Assembly (NCBI RefSeq): GCF_000317475.1
Contig: NC_019729.1
Location: 2,370,501 to 2,434,500 of the forward strand
DNA length: 64,000 nucleotides
Direction of reading: 5' to 3'
Source: Oscillatoria nigro-viridis PCC 7112
GTDB lineage: Bacteria > Cyanobacteriota > Cyanobacteriia > Cyanobacteriales > Microcoleaceae
Numbering within the stretch: position 1 is the first letter of the stretch; each line of letters begins with the position of its first letter. A program made the position numbers and the translations under genes. The notes under the pieces are model-generated. The model made no database searches and was not told where the DNA came from. It saw only the letters and a list, made by a program, of their open reading frames with translations. Positions 25,580-31,873 of the stretch are shown here, piece by piece.

Positions 25580-26902
25580 ATGGTACAAACTCCTACGAGA
25601 TCGGCAACTAAACTACCTCCTTCCAAACACGAATTTGCCGAAGTAATTCACAGGCTAGAAGCTGGCGGTGCGATGATTCCAGATACGCCGGAAAATCTGA
25701 TGCAAATCATAGCTATCTGGAAAGCTTACGCGGTGCCGATGGATTTCTACTGGCGGGATTTGCTTTACATCGCCGAACGGGTATTTTTACACCCGCTTCC
25801 CTTCTTTAAATACTTTTTGCCCCAGGAGTATTTAGACTTGCAAAATCACTATGCAGGCGACGGTGCAGATTTGCGGATCTGGCGCGGGACGGGAAGTGTT
25901 CACCCGGAACTTTTGGAGTTCATGGAAAAGGGAGAAACTGGTAAACTCCCTCGATTTCTGCACCATTTGTGGCACGATCGCATTAACATGGAATTTGCCG
26001 AAGAGTGCATGAGGTCAATGCTTTGGCACCGGGGCTTGTACGTGCCGACCAATCAATTCGATCCTTATTTGGACAGTGACGAATATAAGGCTAATGCCGA
26101 TCGGGCAATTAAAGCTTACTTCAAAAAAGACCCGTTCATGCTGGCACTGCACAAAGCATTTCCAGAAATGTTTTTAGAACAGTGCCGCCAAATGTCTTAT
26201 TACAGCAATCTCGGTTTATTCTGGGAAGTCATGGCGCCGGTGTTTTTTGAGGTTTCCGACTTGTACGACGAAGGGAAAGTTACCACAGTCCCGCAGGCGA
26301 TGGATTTCATAGTAAATGGCATATTTGCGATCGCCGGTCGTCCGATTTACCACCACGTTTACATCGACGGCGAGAAGTACGAAATCATCCCCAAATCTAA
26401 GGGTTTTACTTGGCTTTACGAAGCAGCGTTACCTTACGTGGAAGCTGTATTTTACCGCACTTCACCTTTCCGAGGCACCAAATCTTACAACGCTCAAGCT
26501 AAGGAAGTTCCTGAGGATCAAAAAGACTTCCACTACGGAGTGCTTTATGCAGACAAATTCCCTGTAGGTACGGCGGGGATTCCGCCGACTTTGCTAGCAC
26601 AAGATATGCTGCATTTCCTGCCACCTTATTTGATGGATTTCTACAAACAGCGCTGTCGGGGCGAAGATGATATCCTCAATCAAATTGGCGTGACATTTCA
26701 GCGATCGATGTACTGCGTAACTTCGGCGGTAATTCAAGCTTTGCGGACTGCTCTTTTGTATCCTTTAGACGACCCGAATCCGAAGCATTTGAAGGCAAAT
26801 CGGGCTTTCTTTGAGGCTCAGCTCGATCGCTTCTGTCGCCCGGAATACGGCATGAAATATGCGGCGAAGCTCAAGAATATTCAGACTTCGGATTACAGGT
26901 AA
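25580..26902 (+). CDS. cupB: CO2 hydration protein CupB (ChpX)
   Basis: 440 aa soluble subunit that gives NDH-1 its CO2-to-bicarbonate activity at the thylakoid. The N-terminus with KLPPSKHEFAEVIHRLEAGG, DFYWRDLLYIAERVFL and FKYFLPQEYLDLQNHYAGD is of the CupB/ChpX type rather than CupA/ChpY, which lacks the long HYAGDGADLRIWRG segment. The conserved GTKSYNAQAKEVP and TAGIPPTLLAQDMLHFLP are present. CupB goes with NdhF4/NdhD4 in the constitutive, lower-affinity system. Last clear gene of the cluster. Intact. Confidence 0.95.
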   Translation: MVQTPTRSATKLPPSKHEFAEVIHRLEAGGAMIPDTPENLMQIIAIWKAYAVPMDFYWRDLLYIAERVFLHPLPFFKYFLPQEYLDLQNHYAGDGADLRIWRGTGSVHPELLEFMEKGETGKLPRFLHHLWHDRINMEFAEECMRSMLWHRGLYVPTNQFDPYLDSDEYKANADRAIKAYFKKDPFMLALHKAFPEMFLEQCRQMSYYSNLGLFWEVMAPVFFEVSDLYDEGKVTTVPQAMDFIVNGIFAIAGRPIYHHVYIDGEKYEIIPKSKGFTWLYEAALPYVEAVFYRTSPFRGTKSYNAQAKEVPEDQKDFHYGVLYADKFPVGTAGIPPTLLAQDMLHFLPPYLMDFYKQRCRGEDDILNQIGVTFQRSMYCVTSAVIQALRTALLYPLDDPNPKHLKANRAFFEAQLDRFCRPEYGMKYAAKLKNIQTSDYR

Positions 26903-27158
26903 AAGATGTTGGCGGTAGACATCTTACCTGAAAAGTCCGCCAGTCCGTTAGTCCGCCAGGGGTTGAAACCCCTGGCTCAAAGCTCAAGTCGGTTTCAAGC
27001 GACTGGAAAAAATGAGAGCTGTTTAATCAGTTTCAAAAGTAGTATAATATTAGATTAATTCGGATCGTAATTATTCATCTCTCTCTCTCTTCTCTTCCTC
27101 TGCGTTCTCTGCGTTCTCTGCGGTTTAATCATTCCGATCTAAAAAATAACCAATAACT
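26903..27158. other. intergenic region after cupB with palindromes
   Basis: A hairpin CAGGGGTTGAAACCCCTG lies near 26957-26974 and could end cupB transcription, though no T run follows. A pyrimidine-rich CTCTCTCT stretch and TCTGCGTTCTCTGCG repeat lie at about 27081-27123. Confidence 0.55.
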
Positions 27159-27365
27159 ATGGACAGCAAAGATCTAGCCAAATATATCGAAGCAAAGGAC
27201 GGGATATCCAAACCTTGGCTGTTGGTGCAACTGCGGCTGAAAAAATTGCAAGAAAGGCGATCGGACATTTCTGCTGAAGAGTATATGACAGAACTTACCG
27301 ACATTCACAAAGATTTAATGAATCTGGGGGAATGGTGGCTGGGAATCGAGGATGAAGTGTTTTAA
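27159..27365 (+). CDS. small hypothetical protein
   Basis: 68 aa: MDSKDLAKYIEAKDGISKPW followed by LLVQLRLKKLQERRSDISAEEYMTEL and a conserved-looking acidic end. The key segments are amphipathic helices with no membrane segment. Balanced composition and a clean ATG support it as a gene. I do not recognise a family. It follows the CO2-uptake cluster on the same strand, but 256 bases away and beyond a hairpin, so it is probably a separate unit. Confidence 0.65.
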   Translation: MDSKDLAKYIEAKDGISKPWLLVQLRLKKLQERRSDISAEEYMTELTDIHKDLMNLGEWWLGIEDEVF

Positions 27366-27406
27366 AATTTAATTGAAAGTTCAACTAGGATTAAGTCGAT
27401 CGCACT

Positions 27407-27877
27407 TTAAAATTTTTCCATCAAATCTTTTTCTAGGGCGTAGACATCTCGTAGCTGTTGCAGCGCCGCCCCAGAAATGACCGATTTAACAGTAGCTACG
27501 AGTTGCCCCCACTCCAGCAAGCTGTCAACTGAAACAGCTTTTTTGAACTTGTACGTGTAGAATTTAGTCCAAAATGCTGGTGCTAGCTTGCTTTTCCAGC
27601 GTTTGTACCATCTGCCAAAATCTTGAAGTGCGATCGGCTTTACTTGTAAAATAGGGGGAAAATCGGCGTAGCTGACAAACCGACTAATGCCTTTGGCGTG
27701 TACGTAAACCATGTAGCGACAGCATTCTATGCGGTAAATCTCGTCTGCTGAGATATTGAACAAGAGTGCAACTGTTTCTTCGTTAACGAATCTCGCCAGC
27801 GGATGCAGGATTGGAGATTTGTGGAGAATTTTTGAGCAGGTGAGGGTGCTTGATTTTAGCTGGGATGATGCTATCAT
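27407..27877 (-). CDS. hypothetical cyanobacterial protein
   Basis: 156 aa, no signal peptide or membrane segment. The middle reads RFVNEETVALLFNISADEIY, then RIECCRYMVYVHAKGISRFVSYADF and a basic aromatic region RWYKRWKSKLAPAFWTKFYTYKFKK. Composition is ordinary and the frame is clean. The first 30 residues (MIASSQLKSST...) may be untranslated leader. It is divergent from the XRE array that begins at 28009. Function unknown; I find no catalytic motif. Confidence 0.7.
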   Translation of the reverse strand: MIASSQLKSSTLTCSKILHKSPILHPLARFVNEETVALLFNISADEIYRIECCRYMVYVHAKGISRFVSYADFPPILQVKPIALQDFGRWYKRWKSKLAPAFWTKFYTYKFKKAVSVDSLLEWGQLVATVKSVISGAALQQLRDVYALEKDLMEKF

Positions 27878-27918
27878 GGCTGGTAGACAGCTAGTAACTG
27901 TCTATTTAATTTTTGAAG

Positions 27919-27961
27919 GCGATCGCCCTTAGTTGTCCAGACGTGAGGCGATCGCTTTTTC
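27919..27961 (+). terminator. HIP1-containing hairpin with T run, upstream of the XRE array
   Basis: Arms GCGATCGCC (27919-27927) and GGCGATCGC (27947-27955) are followed by TTTTT. Nearly the same structure lies at 30062-30105 and 30362-30403, after XRE genes 2 and 3. It may be the remnant terminator of a lost earlier cassette, or a regulatory hairpin. Confidence 0.6.
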
Positions 27962-28008
27962 AGACATCTAATATTAAACGACAGCAGATTGTCATTTGTC
28001 AAGTAAGT

Positions 28009-28227
28009 ATGAGCAAAGGCTTGGTGAGGTTGCGGATTCGGGAGTTTGCAGACCAGAACGGCTGGACACTTAAGGAAGTTTCAGATCGATCGGGTGTTGG
28101 TTACAGCACCATTAGAAACTACGCCCAATGTCAAGGTATGACAACCGTTAATTTTACCTACTTGCACAGGCTGGCTCGCATTTTCGATATTATGATTGAG
28201 GATTTGGTGGAGATTTTAGAGGAGTAG
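28009..28227 (+). CDS. XRE-type HTH protein, array member 1
   Basis: 72 aa, a bare Cro/C1-type HTH domain. Start taken at ATG 28009 (MSKGLVRLRIREF) because the paralogues start at the same point; the open frame extends upstream to 27913. Layout: IREFADQNGWTLKEVSDRSG (helices 1-2), the recognition-helix region VGYSTIRNYAQCQGM, then a C-terminal helix ending RIFDIMIEDLVEILEE, which is nearly identical in all four members. Likely a dimeric DNA-binding regulator. It is the first of four tandem paralogues whose differences concentrate in the recognition helix. Confidence 0.88.
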   Translation: MSKGLVRLRIREFADQNGWTLKEVSDRSGVGYSTIRNYAQCQGMTTVNFTYLHRLARIFDIMIEDLVEILEE

Positions 28228-28392
28228 GTCGGTCGGCCACGATATTGACTGATTTTCAGATATCATGGTGAGTCAACCTAAGAATTGCATCAACTCTCAA
28301 GCATGGGTTTAGTCAGGCTAAAAATTCTGGAACTAGCGACGGAGAAGGGCTGGACGCTTAAGGAAGTATCCGATCGTTCAGGGGTAATTTAT

Positions 28393-29809
28393 AAATAATA
28401 CCCTGAAAACCCCGCGACTTTAGTCCGGTGATGAAAGGGACAAGGAGGCTTTAGCCTCCCAGTCTATTTTCTGAGCTCTCAGGATGGCGCTGTCAAGTAA
28501 AACCATGTAAATCTTTGTGAACAACTAGAGGAATATTAAGCCGACTCTGGTAGCATAAGACTATCGTGATGAGGTCGAAGTCATGTTAGTTTTTGAGTTG
28601 AAAGCATCGGGTAAAAAGCAGCAATTTGACGCTGTAGACGAAGCAATTAGAACGGTGCAGTTCATCCGAAACAAAGCACTGCGGTTTTGGATGGAAAACG
28701 AAAAAGTTGATAAATACGCATTGAACAAGTATAGCGCTGTTTTAGCTAAGGAATTTCCGTTTTGCGACGAATTGAACAGCATGGCTCGACAATCTAGCTC
28801 AGAAAGAGCGTGGTCGGCGATTTCACGATTTTACGACAACTGTAAAAAGAAAGTCCCAGGAAAAAAAGGATTCCCGCAATTCCAGAAACACAACCGCTCC
28901 GTCGAGTACAAGACTACGGGCTGGCGTCTGGCAGACGACAGAAAATCCATTACTTTTACCGACAAGCAAGGAATCGGAAAGCTCAAGTTAAAAGGAACGC
29001 GCGACTTACATTTCTCTCAGCGCAGTCAAATCAAACGAGTACGTTTGGTGAGACGGGCAGACGGATATTATGTCCAGTTTTGCATTCAAGTTGACCGTTC
29101 TGAAAAGATTGAAATCACGGGTAACACCATCGGGTTAGATGTAGGACTTAAAGAGTTTTACACTGACTCAAATGGCGTTGCAGTTGATAACCCGCGTTTC
29201 CTCCGCAAGGGAGAACGCAGGTTGAAGAAATCCCAAAAACGAGTTTCAAAACGAGTCAAGGGTTCACAAAACAGAAAAAAAGCTAGAGCGATTCTAGGGA
29301 AGCGCCACCTCAAAATAAGCAGACAGCGTAAAGATTTTGCCGTGAAGTTGGCAAGATGCGTCATCCAGTCTAACGACTGCGTAGTCTACGAAGACTTGAG
29401 GATCAAAAATATGGTGAAGAATCACTGTCTGGCAAAATCGATTAACGACGCTTCTTGGTATATGTTCCGAATTTGGCTGGAATATTTTGGCAAAGTATTC
29501 GGAAGAATTACGATTGCCGTACCAGCTAACGGAACAAGTCAAGAATGCTCTAGTTGCGGAACAATTGTTAAGAAAAGTCTCTCAACGCGAACCCACGCTT
29601 GTCGGTGTGGATGCGTATTAGATCGTGACTGGAACGCAGCTAAAAATATCCTGAGTCGGGGATTGAGTACGGCGGGGCACGTCGGAACTTGGATCTTAGA
29701 TCCGAACGCTTGTGGAGAATTGACCGCTACCGATGTTGAAGTAATTCTGCACCGGCAAGTTGATTCTGCGAATCAAGAATCTCCTCGGCTTTAGCCAGGA
29801 GAGTGTCAA
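28393..29809 (+). mobile_element. solo tnpB element of the IS200/IS605 group, 1417 bp
   Basis: Boundaries follow from rejoining the split XRE frame. The left flank ends TTTAT (28388-28392), a plausible target pentanucleotide / target-adjacent motif. There is no target duplication, as expected for this group. The right end is a hairpin CTCCTCGGC-TTTA-GCCAGGAG followed by AGTGTCAA ending at 29809. No tnpA. The left end starts AAATAATACCCTG and contains the CCCGCG...CCGG and GGAGGCTTTAGCCTCC palindromes. Confidence 0.88.
28583..29794 (+). CDS. tnpB: RNA-guided endonuclease TnpB (IS200/IS605 accessory protein)
   Basis: 403 aa. MLVFELKASGKKQQFDAVDE at the N-terminus, RuvC-like catalytic residues in TIGLDVGLKEFY (Asp), CVVYEDLRIKNM (Glu) and LDRDWNAAKN (Asp). 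Zinc finger CSSCG...CRCGC. All are intact, so it may be active. Its 3' coding end overlaps the right-end hairpin that should form the guide RNA scaffold. The tail after the RuvC site (LSRGLSTAGHVGTWI...) is typical of cyanobacterial copies. Quite different in sequence from the tnpB at 11.7-12.9 kb. Confidence 0.94.
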   Translation: MLVFELKASGKKQQFDAVDEAIRTVQFIRNKALRFWMENEKVDKYALNKYSAVLAKEFPFCDELNSMARQSSSERAWSAISRFYDNCKKKVPGKKGFPQFQKHNRSVEYKTTGWRLADDRKSITFTDKQGIGKLKLKGTRDLHFSQRSQIKRVRLVRRADGYYVQFCIQVDRSEKIEITGNTIGLDVGLKEFYTDSNGVAVDNPRFLRKGERRLKKSQKRVSKRVKGSQNRKKARAILGKRHLKISRQRKDFAVKLARCVIQSNDCVVYEDLRIKNMVKNHCLAKSINDASWYMFRIWLEYFGKVFGRITIAVPANGTSQECSSCGTIVKKSLSTRTHACRCGCVLDRDWNAAKNILSRGLSTAGHVGTWILDPNACGELTATDVEVILHRQVDSANQESPRL

Positions 29810-29826
29810 AGCACTGTCAGAAGCTA
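29690..29826 (+). ncRNA. putative omega (guide) RNA of the tnpB element
   Basis: In TnpB systems the guide RNA covers the 3' end of tnpB and the right-end hairpin and reads into the flank. Here the guide would begin at 29810 (AGCACTGTCAGAAGC). With TTTAT to its left, that is exactly the uninterrupted XRE gene site. Extent and expression are inferred. Confidence 0.35.
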
Positions 29827-30061
29827 TGCTCGTCGTCCTGAAATGGCAATGGTTGACTTTACTTGCCTGCGGAAATTAGCTCGCACTTTTGATGTGATGA
29901 TTGAGGATTTGGTTGAGGTTTTGGAGGAATAGGTCGATCGTCCTCGATTTTGCCGTAGTTTCTGATATCATAATAGACGCATCTCTTGATTGTAGGTGTG
30001 TACATCTTTTTGGTGTAGATGTGCAGGACTGAGATTATCTGTCCTGATTAGGTTTAATAGA

Positions 30062-30105
30062 CGATCGCCCTTTAGTTTTCCAGCCCGGGGGGCGATCGGC
30101 TTTTT
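30062..30105 (+). terminator. hairpin with T run between XRE genes 2 and 3
   Basis: Arms CGATCGCCC (30062-30070) and GGGCGATCG (30090-30098), then GCTTTTT. Loop contains TTTAGTTTTCCAG, close to the loops of the sister hairpins. Confidence 0.6.
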
Positions 30106-30147
30106 AGATGAATTTATTCTAAGGTGTTATAGCACCCATTGTCAAAC

Positions 30148-30360
30148 ATGGGTTTAGTAAGAATTAAAGTCAGAGAACTAGCCGCCGAGAAAGGTTGGAC
30201 ATTCAAGGAAGTTTCAGAACGTTCTGGGGTAATGTACAACACTGTCAAGCATTATGCCCGCTGTCCAGGGCTGACAACGGTTGACTTTACTTTGCTGCTG
30301 AAATTAGCTCGGACTTTTGATGTGATGATTGAGGATTTGGTTGAGGTTTTGGAGGAATAG
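30148..30360 (+). CDS. XRE-type HTH protein, array member 3
   Basis: 70 aa. Starts MGLVRIKVRELAAEKGWTF at ATG 30148, preceded by TGTCAAAC like its neighbours; a TTG at 30139 is in frame but unlikely. HTH core FKEVSERSGVMYNTVKHYAR, C-terminal helix LARTFDVMIEDLVEVLEE. Relative to members 1, 2 and 4, the recognition-helix residues are NTVKHYARCPG. A hairpin terminator follows two bases after the stop. Predicted single-domain DNA-binding protein, partner and target unknown. Confidence 0.9.
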   Translation: MGLVRIKVRELAAEKGWTFKEVSERSGVMYNTVKHYARCPGLTTVDFTLLLKLARTFDVMIEDLVEVLEE

Positions 30361-30361
30361 C

Positions 30362-30403
30362 CGATCGACCTTTAGTTGTCTAGACTGGGGGCGATCGCTT
30401 TTT
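30362..30403 (+). terminator. hairpin with T run directly after XRE gene 3
   Basis: CGATCGACC at 30362-30370 pairs with GGGGCGATCG near 30387-30396, then CTTTTT. Same layout as 27919-27961 and 30062-30105. Confidence 0.55.
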
Positions 30404-30446
30404 CCGATGCAATTATCTTAAAACGCAACTGCATTATTTGTCAAGC

Positions 30447-30659
30447 ATGGGTTTAGTCAGAGTTAAAGTGCGAGAGTTAGCGGCCGAGAGGGGCTGGACA
30501 TTCAAGGAGGTGGCTGAGCGATCGGGCGTGATCTACAGCACCATAACCAGCTATGCTCGTCGTTCAGAAATATCAATGGTTGACTTTACCGCCCTGTACA
30601 AGTTAGCGCGGGCGTTTGATGTGATGATTGAGGACTTGGTGGAGATTATTGAGGAGTAG
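30447..30659 (+). CDS. XRE-type HTH protein, array member 4
   Basis: 70 aa, starting MGLVRVKVRELAAERGWTF at ATG 30447. HTH core FKEVAERSGVIYSTITSYAR, then RSEISMVDFTALYKLARAF and the shared end DVMIEDLVEIIEE. It is spaced 299 bases from member 3, start to start, so the array behaves like repeated gene-plus-hairpin cassettes. Recognition-helix residues STITSYARRSE differ from the other members while the flanking helices are conserved. Confidence 0.9.
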   Translation: MGLVRVKVRELAAERGWTFKEVAERSGVIYSTITSYARRSEISMVDFTALYKLARAFDVMIEDLVEIIEE

Positions 30660-30696
30660 GCGATCGGCCTTTCCACGTTTCCACTATAAAGTTTTT

Positions 30697-30778
30697 TGTT
30701 GCGTTTTGTCAAGACGCGCTTAAGCATTTTGCATCGCAGCTAAAAGCTCAGCTTAAAGGTGCTAAGATTTAATCGAAG
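30697..30778. repeat. direct repeat copy A (partner at 34585-34668)
   Basis: Contains GTCAAGACGCGCTTAAGCAT, then GCAGCTAAAAG and GTGCTAAGATT. A close copy in the same orientation lies at 34585-34668; the two bracket the globin/IS1634 segment. Confidence 0.75.
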
Positions 30779-30849
30779 TTGTTAATCTCCCGTTACCTTT
30801 GTGACAATCAAGCAATTTGGTTCGGGGCCTCGGATTCATCTGTGGGATT

Positions 30850-30880
30850 AATCTAAAATCTAAAATCTAAAATCTAAAAT
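30850..30880. repeat. short tandem heptanucleotide repeat (STRR)
   Basis: Over four copies of AATCTAA/AAAATCT end two bases before the ATG of the 64-aa gene at 30884. Same unit as at 8844, 59401 and 61280. Confidence 0.9.
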
Positions 30881-30883
30881 TGG

Positions 30884-31078
30884 ATGACTAGAGCCAGTAC
30901 CGCCATTGGGGTTAGCCCCATCATCAAGGAACTCGTGCAGAAAAAGGCGCTAGCAACCCGACTAACGCTGAAGGAAATCATCTATGTCGGGATGCTGGCG
31001 ATTGAGGAGTTGGACGAAAAGCGCTTGCAAGAATTGGCTGACAAGGTGCATCAGATGCAGGTGAATGGCGAGATTTGA
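30884..31078 (+). CDS. small hypothetical protein, possible ribbon-helix-helix type
   Basis: 64 aa: a Thr/Ser-rich start MTRASTAIGVSPIIKELVQK, then LATRLTLKEIIYVGMLAIEEL and a charged helix. The short strand followed by two helices could be an antitoxin-like or ribbon-helix-helix fold, but no clear motif proves it. No toxin gene is adjacent. It has no visible Shine-Dalgarno; a heptanucleotide repeat abuts its start. Treat as a probable gene of unknown role. Confidence 0.5.
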   Translation: MTRASTAIGVSPIIKELVQKKALATRLTLKEIIYVGMLAIEELDEKRLQELADKVHQMQVNGEI

Positions 31079-31187
31079 AGGGTTGAGGGCGATTCCCTAC
31101 GGTATAGCTACGCAGGCGCGTACTTCGGGTGAAGTCAGGCAAGGGCGCTCCTAGGGAATTCGTCTACTGAAACAAATTCTCATTTTT

Positions 31188-31529
31188 CTACCAATAAATT
31201 GGGGTCTTCTTCTCCTCAACAGGAGCGTTCTCCCATCTAGTATTTGTACCCATGGCGGTACTCTTAGCCCCACACAGTTTGCTCAAATCGACTATGGTGC
31301 TATCCGAGCGCTGATAAAAACACAAAGGTGGATCGTTGGATTGAGCATTGGGTGGAGCAAAAGTAGCAGGCATGGAAAAGCGCTCAGAAGACTGCCTCGG
31401 CATTGGGGATACTGGAACTTTCATCTCGGTGGTTTGCTCTGAGGGTTTTGCACGGGCTGCGTCGGCCTTTACCATTCCTGAAAGCAGCAGAAATGCCACC
31501 GAAAGCAGGAGGAGATTGGAGCGTTTCAT
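31188..31529 (-). CDS. small exported protein, cyanobacterial, function unknown
   Basis: 113 aa from the ATG at 31529 (MKRSNLLLLSVAFLLLSGMV); the open frame upstream to 31682 lies within the globin gene and is not used. Clear signal peptide, cleavage near residue 24. The mature part is Pro/Ser-rich, then PLCFYQRSDSTIVDLSKLCG, a two-Cys block resembling a motif I recall in small cyanobacterial exported proteins (aromatic, STIV/RVV.L, LC). Its start lies one base after the stop of the split globin gene, so the two formed an operon. The IS1634 insertion upstream probably reduces its expression. Function unknown. Confidence 0.75.
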   Translation of the reverse strand: MKRSNLLLLSVAFLLLSGMVKADAARAKPSEQTTEMKVPVSPMPRQSSERFSMPATFAPPNAQSNDPPLCFYQRSDSTIVDLSKLCGAKSTAMGTNTRWENAPVEEKKTPIYW

Positions 31530-31873
31530 ATTACTTTTCGACAATCTTGCTTCTGAGACTATTAACAAATGCCAGGACTTCGGCTTTCTCTGGTGGATTG
31601 ACCCTATTTTTATCGAGAGCTTGGGACACATCATTAGCAAAAGCGTTAAATTCATTGTTCGTGAGACCTCCATCCATTCCACTATGGGAAAGCTTCATAG
31701 TCCGCCCTGTATAAACACAAGGCCCCCCTGCAGCTTGGCAGAATTGATCCACTAACAACTGACGCAGCCTCTGTTGTGAGTTTGTGCTCAAGCCAATAAA
31801 GTATTTACCAATTACTGGGTCAGCGAATATGAAAGTTGCTGAATCATCAATTACGGCTGCGATCGCGTTGTAG

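Larger units (their letters stand above)
28303..29932 (+). pseudogene. XRE-type HTH gene, array member 2, split by a tnpB element
   Basis: The 5' part (28303-28392, 30 codons) reads MGLVRLKILELATEKGW...SDRSGVIY. The 3' part (29810-29932) resumes in frame with STVRSYARRPEMAMV and ends DVMIEDLVEVLEE. Removing 28393-29809 restores a complete 70-aa HTH gene with the same length and motifs as its neighbours, so the break is recent. The 5' half alone runs into a stop just inside the element. No other damage seen. Confidence 0.92.
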
